Assembly: GCF_000496835.1 (NCBI RefSeq)
Contig: NZ_KI543236.1
Span: 762,876-826,875 of the forward strand
Direction of reading: 5' to 3'
DNA from: Thalassobacillus devorans MSP14
Lineage (GTDB): Bacteria > Bacillota > Bacilli > Bacillales > Halobacillaceae
DNA length: 64,000 nucleotides
Positions 25,595 to 34,214 of the stretch are shown here, piece by piece (within the stretch, counting starts at the first letter, position 1; each line of letters starts with the position of its first letter). The position numbers were made by a program, and so were the translations under genes. Below the pieces are notes generated by a model. That model ran no database searches. It was not told the DNA's origin and saw nothing but the letters and a program-made list of their open reading frames with translations.

Positions 25595-28327
25595 GTGGGT
25601 AATCGAACGATTAATATGCCAACAAAACAAAAACTGAAACTGAAAAAATTCGGATCTATATTGGGCAAGATTTTCGGTGTGTTTGTGGTGCTGGCTGTAT
25701 TGCTGGCACTTACACTGAACTGGATCACGGATTACATTTGGATGGATTCACTTGGTTTTAAATCGGTTTATATGACAATATTTACAAGTAAAATCATGCT
25801 GGGGGTTACAGGGTTCCTCATCTTCTTTTTCCTGATGTATGGGACCCTGGCATCGGTGAGGAGGACGTATATCAGCTTTTTTGACCGTGAACGTCTTCCT
25901 GCCATCCTTCTGAACAGGAAATGGGCACGGTTGATACTTATTGGGCTCTCTGCGTTGGCAGGATTGTTCGGCAGTAGTATTGTACAGGGGATTGGCTGGG
26001 AATTATGGCTTAAGTTTCTGAACCATAGTTCTTTCGGTATAAGCGATCCACATTTCGATATGGACATCTCTTTTTATATGTTCATTTTGCCATTTATCAA
26101 TTTTGTGCTTCATACATTATTGGGGTTAGGGGTCTTTTTATTACTGATTGAACTCGGATTCTATTCGGTATTTTCGATGTACAGGGAAAGTCGGCTGGCA
26201 CAGCTTCACTTGGGTGTAACGCTTGGTATTATTGGTTTACTGCTGGCAGCGGTACATGTGCTGGAGCCTTATGCCACCCTGTTGACTAACCAGGTGAACA
26301 TTTTCCAGACCAGTGTCGTGCATGGATTGAGTTACACAGATAAACTGATCAACAACCCGGCTTCTTATATATTGGCTGGGGTAGCAGTCCTGGGTGCGGT
26401 CTGGATGATTATCGCCATGATCCGCGGGCGTTTGCAGGCGATGCTGCTTCCGGTAGCCGCTTATGTTGCAGTTGTCATTATTGCACAGGGGGCCTCTGTC
26501 ATAGTTCAGAGTTACGTTGTGTCTCCAAATGAGTTTTCAAAAGAAAAGCCGTACTTGGAGAAGAATCTGGAATATACTAGGGCTGCCTATGACTTGGACA
26601 CGATTGAAGAACGTGAGCATCCAGGTAACCAGTCACTTGATCAGTCAATGGTGGAAAATAATCAGTTGACGATCAATAATGTCCGTATCAATGATGCGCG
26701 GCCGATACTTGATATTTATAACCAGCTCCAGACATTCCGGACCTATTACCAGTTCAATGATATCGATGTCGACCGCTATATCATTGATGATACGTACCAG
26801 CAGGTTTTCTTAGGTGCCAGGGAACTGAATACCACTGACCTGCCTTCCCAGGCGAAGACATGGGTGAATGAAAACCTGCGCTATACGCACGGCTATGGTA
26901 TTGCGATGAGTGATGTCAACAAAATCACCTCACAGGGACAGCCGGAATATATGCTGAAAAACGTCCCCTCTCAGGGGGTCATGGATATCACTCGTCCTCA
27001 AATTTATTTCGGTGAGGAAAACTATCAGAATGTCATTGTAAACAGTAATGTTGATGAATTCGATTATCCATCCGGGGATGAAAATAAATCCACCCGCTAT
27101 GAAGCAGACACCGGCATTCCCCTGTCCGGTTTGAACCGGTTGATTTTTAGTCTGGATGCAGGATCCTTCCGGATGTTTGTATCCAACCAGTTGAACGGAG
27201 ACAGTCAACTCCTGGATACCCGGAACATCACGGACCGTTTGGAGAGAATTGCACCTTTCCTTCAATACGATAAGGATCCTTATATTTTTGTGCGCGAAGA
27301 CGGCAGCCTATCCTGGCTGATCGATGCATATTTGACTGCAGAGCGTTATCCATATTCCGAACCATACAAGGAAGAGGAAAATTATATCCGTAATTCGGTA
27401 AAGGTTGCTGTGGACGCATATACCGGAAAAGTAGACTTTTATGCTGTCAATCAGGAAGATCCACTACTGCAGACTTATCAAAAAATGTTCCCGGATATGT
27501 TCACCGAGGAGATACCGGCAGATATCCAGTCCCACTTCCGCTATCCGGTGGACCTGTTCAAAATCCAGGCATCCATCTATGCGACGTACCATATGACAAA
27601 TCTCGAAGTCTTTTATAACCGGGAAGATAAGTGGGAGTTCCCGACAGAGAAATACTTCAATGAAGATATTCGAATGGAGCCTTACTATATTACGATGAAA
27701 CTTCCGGAGAATGACACAGAGGAATTTGTATTAATGATGCCATACACACCAAGGAACCGGCAAAATATGATTGCCTGGATGGGTGTGCGTAATGACGGAG
27801 AGAACTACGGGGAAACGTTCGTCTACCGCTTCCCTAAGCAAAGGAATATCTATGGACCGCAGCAAATTGAAAACAGGATCAATCAGGACAGTACTATTTC
27901 ACAACAGCTTAACCTTTGGTCACAGGGAGGTTCGGAAGTAATCCGCGGCAATTTGCTGGCCATACCATTTGAAGATACCATATTGTACGCAGAGCCTATC
28001 TATATCGAATCGTCGAATGAAACTTCCTTGCCGGAAGTGAAGCAAATCATTCTTGCTTATGGCGACCAAATAGTGATGGAGCCGACATTTGATAAAGCCC
28101 TGGAAAAAATGCTGGCGCGAATTGACCCAAATGTCGAAGAAGGTGAAGGTGAACAGGAAGAAGGGCAGGCTGGAGAAAATGCGGAAGATCTTCTCCAATC
28201 AGAAGAAATTCTGAAAGACATATCAGATTTATTTGACCAGTATCAGCAGGCACTTTCGAACGGTAACTGGGAAGAAGCTGGTACCATCATGGAAGAAATT
28301 GAAGCACGATTAAGCGAAGCGCAATAA
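25595..28327 (+). CDS. UPF0182 family large membrane protein
   Basis: A 910-residue protein. About seven transmembrane helices occupy residues 20-310. The rest is a large extracytoplasmic domain with conserved UPF0182 words such as FQDPDVP-less but clear TYQKMFPDMF, HFRYPVDLFKIQ, and YYITMKLPENDTEEFVLMMPYTPRNRQNMIAWM. It ends in an acidic tail (EEGEGEQEEGQAGENAED), as in COG1615 proteins. No function is established for this family. GTG 25595 follows AAGGGGGA. A terminator follows at 28337-28372. Confidence 0.92.
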   Translation: MGNRTINMPTKQKLKLKKFGSILGKIFGVFVVLAVLLALTLNWITDYIWMDSLGFKSVYMTIFTSKIMLGVTGFLIFFFLMYGTLASVRRTYISFFDRERLPAILLNRKWARLILIGLSALAGLFGSSIVQGIGWELWLKFLNHSSFGISDPHFDMDISFYMFILPFINFVLHTLLGLGVFLLLIELGFYSVFSMYRESRLAQLHLGVTLGIIGLLLAAVHVLEPYATLLTNQVNIFQTSVVHGLSYTDKLINNPASYILAGVAVLGAVWMIIAMIRGRLQAMLLPVAAYVAVVIIAQGASVIVQSYVVSPNEFSKEKPYLEKNLEYTRAAYDLDTIEEREHPGNQSLDQSMVENNQLTINNVRINDARPILDIYNQLQTFRTYYQFNDIDVDRYIIDDTYQQVFLGARELNTTDLPSQAKTWVNENLRYTHGYGIAMSDVNKITSQGQPEYMLKNVPSQGVMDITRPQIYFGEENYQNVIVNSNVDEFDYPSGDENKSTRYEADTGIPLSGLNRLIFSLDAGSFRMFVSNQLNGDSQLLDTRNITDRLERIAPFLQYDKDPYIFVREDGSLSWLIDAYLTAERYPYSEPYKEEENYIRNSVKVAVDAYTGKVDFYAVNQEDPLLQTYQKMFPDMFTEEIPADIQSHFRYPVDLFKIQASIYATYHMTNLEVFYNREDKWEFPTEKYFNEDIRMEPYYITMKLPENDTEEFVLMMPYTPRNRQNMIAWMGVRNDGENYGETFVYRFPKQRNIYGPQQIENRINQDSTISQQLNLWSQGGSEVIRGNLLAIPFEDTILYAEPIYIESSNETSLPEVKQIILAYGDQIVMEPTFDKALEKMLARIDPNVEEGEGEQEEGQAGENAEDLLQSEEILKDISDLFDQYQQALSNGNWEEAGTIMEEIEARLSEAQ

Positions 28328-28336
28328 TACTCCAGC

Positions 28337-28372
28337 ATCAAAAGCCCGAATTCAGTTTTGTTCGGGCTTTTG
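28337..28372 (+). terminator. Terminator after UPF0182 gene
   Basis: AAAAGCCCGAA and TTCGGGCTTTT form an 11-bp stem separated by TTCAGTTTTG. Confidence 0.85.
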
Positions 28373-28454
28373 ATCTATTTGGAATTCGCTTTAGCCGGAT
28401 GTAGCTCAATGCAATTGTTCTCCAATAATCATTAAATTTTTAATTGCCAGACAA

Positions 28455-28824
28455 GAAAAAAACCTAACACATAATGTGTCAGGAAAAGTGGTAAACAACT
28501 TAGGTGACCCAACCATGTTAGAATCATCCAGGATTCCACACTTGAAAGCTAATGCAGAAGGATAATTCTGTGGTGAATCCGTTTCCTTCTACCTCCGGGT
28601 TAAGTCCGATTTTTAAAATCTACTTAAAGCTCACTATCATTTACTCGCTCTGCTGTCCAGCTATCGTGTCAGCAGACTTGACTGCCCGGCCAAATTTCAG
28701 GGCTTTTTTCACCTTGCACAGGAAGCGCTGTCCCTTGTTTGAACCGGCGTCTCTGTTCGTTTCGGAAACGAACTCGCGATGGTTGAGCCACCTAAGTTGT
28801 CTAACTGTTTGTTATCTTGTTTAC
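28455..28824 (-). ncRNA. Large structured non-coding RNA, family not recognised
   Basis: Read on the minus strand, a TGGTATAAT extended -10 (28831-28839) precedes an about 370-nt transcript. Bases 28781-28801 and 28494-28514 pair as 21 consecutive base pairs, three of them G-U, closing an about 266-nt interior. Inside are hairpins including GTTCGTTT/AAACGAAC at 28755-28773 and CTGCTG/CAGCAG near 28650-28675. The transcript ends in hairpin CCTGACACA-TTA-TGTGTTAGG followed by TTTTTTT (28456-28483). No protein is plausible in the region on either strand. It does not match my memory of tmRNA, RNase P, SRP, 6S or common riboswitches. It fills the 28.33-28.99 kb gap; an alternative is a small mobile element with 21-bp ends. 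Confidence 0.65.
28456..28483 (-). terminator. Terminator of the structured RNA
   Basis: On the minus strand CCTGACACA, TTA loop, TGTGTTAGG (one G-U pair), then seven T. Confidence 0.8.
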
Positions 28825-28830
28825 ACTTTT

Positions 28831-28839
28831 ATTATACCA
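28831..28839 (-). promoter_or_regulatory. Extended -10 promoter of the structured RNA
   Basis: TGGTATAAT on the minus strand is a perfect TGN plus TATAAT. No good -35 is seen, which is usual for extended -10 promoters. The predicted start is near 28824. Confidence 0.55.
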
Positions 28840-28986
28840 CCATTTCCAAAGAGAGAAACCAAAAATTATGAACAATTTGTTAACGCTTACATGTCGTGTT
28901 TAATAGGGGGGAGAAAGAATGATAGGGAGGCTTTCTATCATTCCTGTTCCCCTGTTATGGCATAATGGAAGAAAGGAGGATGCGCG

Positions 28987-30201
28987 ATGGACCCATTAGA
29001 TATTATCAGTGATTTAAGTAAAGTAAAGCCTGTTTACCAGCCTGTCCTCAGCGCTATCCGATATACAGTGATTGGTTATGAATTGCTTGGCCGTTGTTTT
29101 AATGGAGAGGAATGGATCAGCCTGGACGACTTTTTTCAGGACCCGGACGTTCCTGAGGAATTCAAAGTAGAAGTGGAACAGCATTTGTTACAGCTCGCTT
29201 TAACGGAGATGAAACAGTCCGACATACAAGGTTACTTGTTTATCAATCGAAGTGCGAAACAATTGATGGTGAACAATGGGGAAGATCTCCTTGAGTTACT
29301 GCAATTATACAAAAGTGAAGGATTTACGATGGATCGGATCGTCATAGAAGTGACTGAACATGACTTTGATGAAGATTTTGAATCGCTGAGTCATTTATTA
29401 CTTTATTATAAAACCTATGGCATCCAAATCGCAGTTGATCATGTCGGAGCTAAAAGCTCGAATATTGATCGGATACGGCAGCTGGAACCTCATTTTTTGA
29501 AAATTGATACAACGATCATTCGTCAGCCAAACGCAGATAGTTTTCAGGACATCATTTATTCCCTGTCCATGTTAGCCCGTCGCATAGGGGCAGCTTTATT
29601 GTTTGAACACGTGGAAGATGACTTTCAGCTCCATTTCGCCTGGAAGCACGGAGGGCGTTTTTATCAGGGCAGTTATTTGGCTGAAGCGGCTCCCACATTC
29701 CTGGCTAAAAATGCTTTGGCATCGAATATATCCAAAAAAGTTTCCAAGTATATCACCAGGGAAAAGTCCTTGATCGACCAACGATTATCATTGATTCTTC
29801 ATTGGGAAGATAAGGTGAAGAGAGTTTTATCGAAATGGGATGGCCCGAAAAAAGCAGATGCCTTCATCGAATGGATCACCGAACAATTTAATGAAGAGAG
29901 TTTTCGTATGTTCGTTTGTAACAGCGATGGTCAGCAAGTTTCAGCCAACTTTAGAAAAAGAGGCGACCAATGGGTAGTCGAATCCGGGAAGAAAGGTTCC
30001 AATTGGGCATTCCGTCCTTACTTCCTTGAAAATGTGATGCTGATGAAAACATGGCACAAAGGAATACTATCCGAGCTCTATTCCGATATCGAAACGAAAG
30101 AAACCATCCGTACGTTCAGTTTTCCTTTGACAGAACAACACTTTCTGTTCATTGATATTCGCTATTCATTCATTTATGAACATGAATGTCTAATGATTTG
30201 A
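28987..30201 (+). CDS. Degenerate EAL-domain protein (YkuI-like)
   Basis: A 404-residue protein, close to the length of B. subtilis YkuI. Residues 1-250 follow the EAL fold: YELLGR at the EAL position, FINRSA, VIEVTEH, AVDHVGAKSSN, LKIDTTII, FEHVE. The second aspartate of the catalytic DDFG loop is His, so phosphodiesterase activity is doubtful; binding of c-di-GMP is possible. The C-terminal about 150 residues form a PAS-like domain. AAAGGAGG precedes ATG 28987. A terminator follows at 30254-30283. Confidence 0.85.
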   Translation: MDPLDIISDLSKVKPVYQPVLSAIRYTVIGYELLGRCFNGEEWISLDDFFQDPDVPEEFKVEVEQHLLQLALTEMKQSDIQGYLFINRSAKQLMVNNGEDLLELLQLYKSEGFTMDRIVIEVTEHDFDEDFESLSHLLLYYKTYGIQIAVDHVGAKSSNIDRIRQLEPHFLKIDTTIIRQPNADSFQDIIYSLSMLARRIGAALLFEHVEDDFQLHFAWKHGGRFYQGSYLAEAAPTFLAKNALASNISKKVSKYITREKSLIDQRLSLILHWEDKVKRVLSKWDGPKKADAFIEWITEQFNEESFRMFVCNSDGQQVSANFRKRGDQWVVESGKKGSNWAFRPYFLENVMLMKTWHKGILSELYSDIETKETIRTFSFPLTEQHFLFIDIRYSFIYEHECLMI

Positions 30202-30253
30202 GCCTTTATGATAAATGAACTTTCGGCTCTCTAATATCCAATTGTAGATATAC

Positions 30254-30283
30254 TTAAAAAAAGCCAGCTTCCGGCTTTTTTTA
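30254..30283 (+). terminator. Terminator after the EAL gene
   Basis: AAAAAAGCCAGC-TTCC-GGCTTTTTTTA, a short stem with long A/T flanks. Confidence 0.75.
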
Positions 30284-30292
30284 TAAGCTCTG

Positions 30293-30755
30293 TTACAGAT
30301 AAGCTCCCTTTAATGGAAGACTCAGTTTCGAGAGAAACTGTTTCCGTGACGGTAGATAATCTCTGGAGGGCCGGGAAATCACTCGCTTTCCGTGGCATGT
30401 GGTGAGCTTCCTCAGGCTTCGCCTTGCGGGATCTCACCGCTCATGTTCATCCCACAGGAGTCTCACCGTTTTCCCCGCCGCCATACTTTTATTTGTGTCT
30501 CGAAACTTTATCAGGAATAGCGTGTTTATAACACAGAAAGTACAAGCACGATTTCGAGTGCTTTATATTGGCAAGGGGCATGGGGGAAGGTTGAGACTCC
30601 TGCGGGAAAGGATAGACTGGCAAGACCCCGCAGAGCTTTAGCTCGAGGAGGCTTGCCGGCTTCCCCGCGGAAAGCGAATCCTTCCCCAACGCCCCTAAAC
30701 TCTAACAAACATCTCGAAATCAAGTCTTCCACAATCCGGCCCTATTGTTGAATGC
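30293..30755. repeat. Composite inverted-repeat element 2
   Basis: About 460 bp between the EAL and GNAT genes, non-coding. The left module begins ACAGATAAGCTCCC then GGAAGACTCAGTTTCGAGAG and includes GGAAATCACTCGCTTTCCGTGG. The right module includes GGTTGAGACTCCTGCGGGAAA and CCGCGGAAAGCGAATCC and ends CTCGAAATCAAGTCTTCCA, GGCC, TTGTTGAAT. The left module is very similar to the inverted right module of element 3. It accounts for most of the 30202-30879 gap. Confidence 0.8.
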
Positions 30756-30879
30756 TGAAGTGAAAAAATACAGTGCAATTATTAAGAAAGATAGTGAAAT
30801 ATTTTCATCCTTATGATAAGATATTGCTCAACTTTCTAATCAGTCATCATAGCGAATATACAGAGGATGGTGATGCAGG

Positions 30880-31440
30880 ATGAATCCCGTTTTAATCGAT
30901 TTTCCTTCAGCTTTTGAAACAGAGCGGCTTCAGATACGTATGCCGCTGCCAGGGGATGGGAAGGCGGTCCATGAAGCGAAGGAAGCTTCCCACGAAGAGC
31001 TGAAAGCATGGATGCCTTTTGCACAACAGAGGGGCACACTGGAAGAAACAGAAGCGAATGTGCGGGAATCACATGCTAAATTTTTAACTCGCGAAGACTT
31101 GCGCTTGCATATCTTTTTGAAGGAGTCCGGTGCTTTCATCGGCTCCTCTGGCCTTCATCGCATAAATTGGAAGGTACCAAAGTTTGAAATCGGATACTGG
31201 ATCGATACCAGGTACGCCGGAAAAGGTTATATGAGCGAGGCGGTGGAAGGAATTACTGCGTTTGCTTTTAATGAATTGAAAGCAGGACGTGTCGAGATTC
31301 GCTGTGATACAGAAAATAAGGCAAGCAGGGTAATTCCGGAACGTCTGGGTTTTGATTTGGAAGGTGTTTTGCGAAATGATGATACCTCTGTCACCGGAGA
31401 GGGTCTGCGCCATACATGTATCTATGCTAAAATTCGATGA
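30880..31440 (+). CDS. GNAT N-acetyltransferase, RimJ/RimL type
   Basis: A 186-residue acetyltransferase. ETERLQIRMPLPGDGKAVHEA is the RimL-type N-terminus, EIGYWIDTRYAGKGYMSEAVEGITAFAF contains the acetyl-CoA loop R/Q-x-x-G-x-G/A as RYAGKGY, and NKASRVIPERLGFDLEGVLRND is the usual C-terminal motif. It probably acetylates a protein N-terminus (ribosomal or other) or a small amine; the substrate is not determinable. The ribosome site is weak. It is monocistronic. Confidence 0.88.
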   Translation: MNPVLIDFPSAFETERLQIRMPLPGDGKAVHEAKEASHEELKAWMPFAQQRGTLEETEANVRESHAKFLTREDLRLHIFLKESGAFIGSSGLHRINWKVPKFEIGYWIDTRYAGKGYMSEAVEGITAFAFNELKAGRVEIRCDTENKASRVIPERLGFDLEGVLRNDDTSVTGEGLRHTCIYAKIR

Positions 31441-31500
31441 TAATATCTTTTTCTTACACTTTAACCCTTTAACAAAGTTAAACATTCTTAAAGTAAAAAA
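31441..31500 (-). repeat. Partial inverted copy of the dispersed element
   Basis: Read on the minus strand, CTTTAAGAATGTTTAAC then TTTGTTAAAGGGTTAAAG matches the AT-rich first half of the elements at 5001 and 35191. The GGCTTTCGCCA stem-loop half is missing. Confidence 0.65.
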
Positions 31501-31585
31501 TAGGCACATGCTGCCCCCTTGCTACATAATATTGTGGCAAGGGGGTTTTTCGTTAGCGAATATATTGTTACTTAAACAAAAAAAG

Positions 31586-31620
31586 TTGCACAAGGTAAAA
31601 ACATAACGTATGATTACCTT
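31586..31620 (+). promoter_or_regulatory. zupT promoter with inverted repeat
   Basis: TTGCAC (31586-31591), 17 bp, TATGAT (31609-31614). The inverted repeat AAGGTAA (31592-31598) / TTACCTT (31614-31620) sits between and over the boxes. This is a suitable place for a metal-responsive repressor; the regulator is not identified. Confidence 0.5.
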
Positions 31621-31646
31621 AGCAAGGTTGAAAGGAGACTGGAAAT

Positions 31647-32456
31647 TTGGGTTCAGATTTATTATTAGCATTCAGTTTAACTTTGATGGCCGGTCTGGCC
31701 ACAGGCATCGGTAGTGTGCTGGCATTCTTTACGAAAAGCACCAATACCCGTTTTCTATCCTTTGCACTCGGCTTTTCGGCAGGCGTGATGATCTATGTTT
31801 CTATGGTCGAAATTTTCTTCAAAGCAAAAGACTCACTGGTAAGTGCGATGGGGGTTGAAAGCGGCAACTGGGTGACGGTCGGTTCATTTTTCGGAGGGAT
31901 GCTGTTCATCGCCTTGATCGATAAGTTCATACCTAAAAAGACCAATCCACACGAGGTCAAAAAAGTAGAAGATATGGAGAAAACAACAAATGGTGTGAAT
32001 GACCCTGCACTATTGAAAATGGGTACTTTTGCAGCGTTAGCGATCGCTATCCATAACTTTCCCGAGGGGATTGCTACATTCACTTCAGCCATGCAGGATC
32101 CGAGCCTTGGTATCGCTATTGCTGTTGCTATTGCCATTCATAATATTCCTGAAGGTATCGCTGTATCTGTGCCGATTTATTTTGCTACCGGGGACAGGAA
32201 AAAGTCATTCAAGCTCTCTTTTCTTTCCGGTTTATCCGAGCCGATTGGTGCATTTGTGGCATATTTGATCCTGATGCCGTTTTTGAATGATGTGATGTTC
32301 GGTGTTATTTTCGCAGGTGTGGCAGGCATCATGGTTTTCATCTCGCTTGATGAATTGCTGCCAGCTTCAAAAAAGTATGATGAAGCTCATTTATCGATAT
32401 ACGGTATCATAAGCGGTATGATGGTCATGGCACTCAGTCTATTATTATTCATCTGA
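31647..32456 (+). CDS. zupT: ZIP-family divalent metal transporter
   Basis: A 269-residue membrane protein with about eight helices. The metal-binding helices contain AIAIHNFPEGIATFTSA and AIAIHNIPEGIAVSVPIYF, the paired HNxPEG motifs of ZupT/ZIP zinc transporters. A short charged cytoplasmic loop (PKKTNPHEVKKVEDMEKT) lacks the long His-rich loop of eukaryotic ZIPs. TTG 31647 is nine bases from AAAGGAG. Zinc is the main expected substrate, with iron and manganese possible. A terminator follows at 32487-32542. Confidence 0.92.
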   Translation: MGSDLLLAFSLTLMAGLATGIGSVLAFFTKSTNTRFLSFALGFSAGVMIYVSMVEIFFKAKDSLVSAMGVESGNWVTVGSFFGGMLFIALIDKFIPKKTNPHEVKKVEDMEKTTNGVNDPALLKMGTFAALAIAIHNFPEGIATFTSAMQDPSLGIAIAVAIAIHNIPEGIAVSVPIYFATGDRKKSFKLSFLSGLSEPIGAFVAYLILMPFLNDVMFGVIFAGVAGIMVFISLDELLPASKKYDEAHLSIYGIISGMMVMALSLLLFI

Positions 32457-32486
32457 CTATAAGAATTCGTGCAAGATAGAAGAAGT

Positions 32487-32542
32487 AGTTCAGTTTAGGA
32501 GTACAAATGTGCAATTTGTATCCTGAATTGAACTATTTTTTT
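32487..32542 (+). terminator. Terminator after zupT
   Basis: AGTTCA...ACAAAT and ATTTGT...TGAACT make a long, nearly complete stem, then ATTTTTTT. Confidence 0.8.
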
Positions 32543-32689
32543 ACCGATCTGCAAGAAATGCGCCTTTCAATGTAATTGGAGGAGATTTGTCACCATTTTC
32601 CCTATTTTTGAAGGAACCTCTGAAATTCAGGTTAATTTCCCCCTTTCCAGGGTAGGAATAAGAAGTATTTAAAAACTTTCAGGAATAGA

Positions 32690-34102
32690 ATGGTGGTCAA
32701 AATGGGGTTCTTTTACTATATTAAGAAATATTTTAAAATGTCGAGACGGCAGCGAAAAAGTGAATTAAAATCAACACTCTGGTTCATGCCGTTCTGGTAT
32801 ATCGTAGGTGCGGTCGGTTTATCCGCATTTACCTTTTATCTGGATTATGTTGTGGATGTCAGTTTATATCTGCCAGCCGCGATCGGGTTCAGCGGACAGA
32901 CCTTGCAGGTGCTCTTAAGTGCACTCGTGGGAGGGGTGCTTACGCTGAGTGCTTTTACCATCAACTCTTTACTCGTCGCATTGACAACGTTCAGCGGCCA
33001 GTTTTCTTCCAAGATGCTTGTCAACTTCGTCAGTGACAGGGCGACCCAGCATGTGCTTGGTATTTTCAACGGCAGTTTCATTTATGTACTTTTAAACTTC
33101 TTATACGTTACCCATGAAGAAGAAGAGTTTATTGTGGCGACACCGGTCTTATCGATTCTGACCGCAATTACAGCTGCAGTGACCTTTATTTATTTTATCA
33201 ATCATACAACCACCTGGATGCAGGTTCATAATATCAGTTTTAATATGAATGCCAAATCAAAATCGGTACAGGCTTCCCTGGAAAAAGAGTTGAAACCTTA
33301 CCAGCTTGATAAGGAGGTGGAGAAGGACTCTCTTCCCCCTGATTCTGATGGAAAGGTGATAACAGCCGATCAATCTGGATATCTTCAGGTCGCTGATTTT
33401 TCCAGATTGGTTAAACAGGCGAGCCGGGATGATATTCTCCTGAGGTTCGAGGTCAGGATTGGAGATTTTTTGGTAGAAGGAACGCCGCTGATTACTTATT
33501 GGGACAACGGTCAAACGACGATTAATCCTGAGCGCTATTCCAAGTCTATGGAGATCGGAGTCAAACAAACGGAAATCCAGGACCTGGAATATGGACTGAT
33601 CAAGCTTGCCGAAGTAGCCATCAAGGCGTTCGGTCACAATGACCCGCTTACGGTTACGAATACGATTCACCAGATTGCTGATTTACTGAAAAGCATCGGC
33701 CAGTCTACGAATCTCTCTTCCTTCTTATATGACGAGGAACAGGAGCTTCGTGTTATTTTAAATCAAAAAGATTTTCGCTATTACCTCCATAAGGGGTTTG
33801 CATCCATTCGTGAGTATGCCAATCAGAACTCGACAGTCATCACCGAGCTGATCACGATGGTATCCATGCTGAGTAAAACGATGGATAAGGAGGTCCATCA
33901 GGATCTATGGGAATTTTCCCGCCAGACTATTTTAGGGTTTGATAATTACAGCCTGTATGAAAATGACTGCTTGTTTATTTTAGAACAATTATCTGAGCTT
34001 GCGAAAAACACAGGAAATCAAAACGATTATCTTTTCCTTCTGGAATATATGCTGCAGCGAGTCAGTTCGAAGAGTGCCGCCGAGGAGCCTTCGTCATTTT
34101 AA
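32690..34102 (+). CDS. DUF2254 family membrane protein
   Basis: A 470-residue protein. Four hydrophobic segments lie in the first 190 residues (LWFMPFWYIVGAVGLSAFTF; LLSALVGGVLTLSAFTI; VLGIFNGSFIYVLLNFLY; VLSILTAITAAVTFIYFI), with DUF2254 words such as SAFTINSLLVALTTFSGQFSSKML. The C-terminal about 280 residues are cytosolic and helical. The role of DUF2254 is unknown. ATG 32690 has AGGAA upstream; ATG 32702 is an alternative. It is followed after 112 bp by an LCP gene. Confidence 0.85.
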   Translation: MVVKMGFFYYIKKYFKMSRRQRKSELKSTLWFMPFWYIVGAVGLSAFTFYLDYVVDVSLYLPAAIGFSGQTLQVLLSALVGGVLTLSAFTINSLLVALTTFSGQFSSKMLVNFVSDRATQHVLGIFNGSFIYVLLNFLYVTHEEEEFIVATPVLSILTAITAAVTFIYFINHTTTWMQVHNISFNMNAKSKSVQASLEKELKPYQLDKEVEKDSLPPDSDGKVITADQSGYLQVADFSRLVKQASRDDILLRFEVRIGDFLVEGTPLITYWDNGQTTINPERYSKSMEIGVKQTEIQDLEYGLIKLAEVAIKAFGHNDPLTVTNTIHQIADLLKSIGQSTNLSSFLYDEEQELRVILNQKDFRYYLHKGFASIREYANQNSTVITELITMVSMLSKTMDKEVHQDLWEFSRQTILGFDNYSLYENDCLFILEQLSELAKNTGNQNDYLFLLEYMLQRVSSKSAAEEPSSF

Positions 34103-34214
34103 GCCGTTCAGAAGAAAAGTTTTTATTTTTACCTTTCATGAAACATTCCCTTCTCACATGCCTGGACATACCAGGTGCCTTGCCAGCATAAAATGCGGTA
34201 AGGGTGGTGCGATC

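Noticed and set aside
28552..28965. A 137-codon open frame on the plus strand opposite the structured RNA
   Set aside because: No ribosome site, odd composition with many Ser, Cys and Phe, no resemblance to a protein, and it is antisense to a region with strong RNA structure.
33999..34214. N-terminal extension of the LCP protein
   Set aside because: It overlaps the DUF2254 gene, has no ribosome site, and would put the membrane anchor deep inside the protein.
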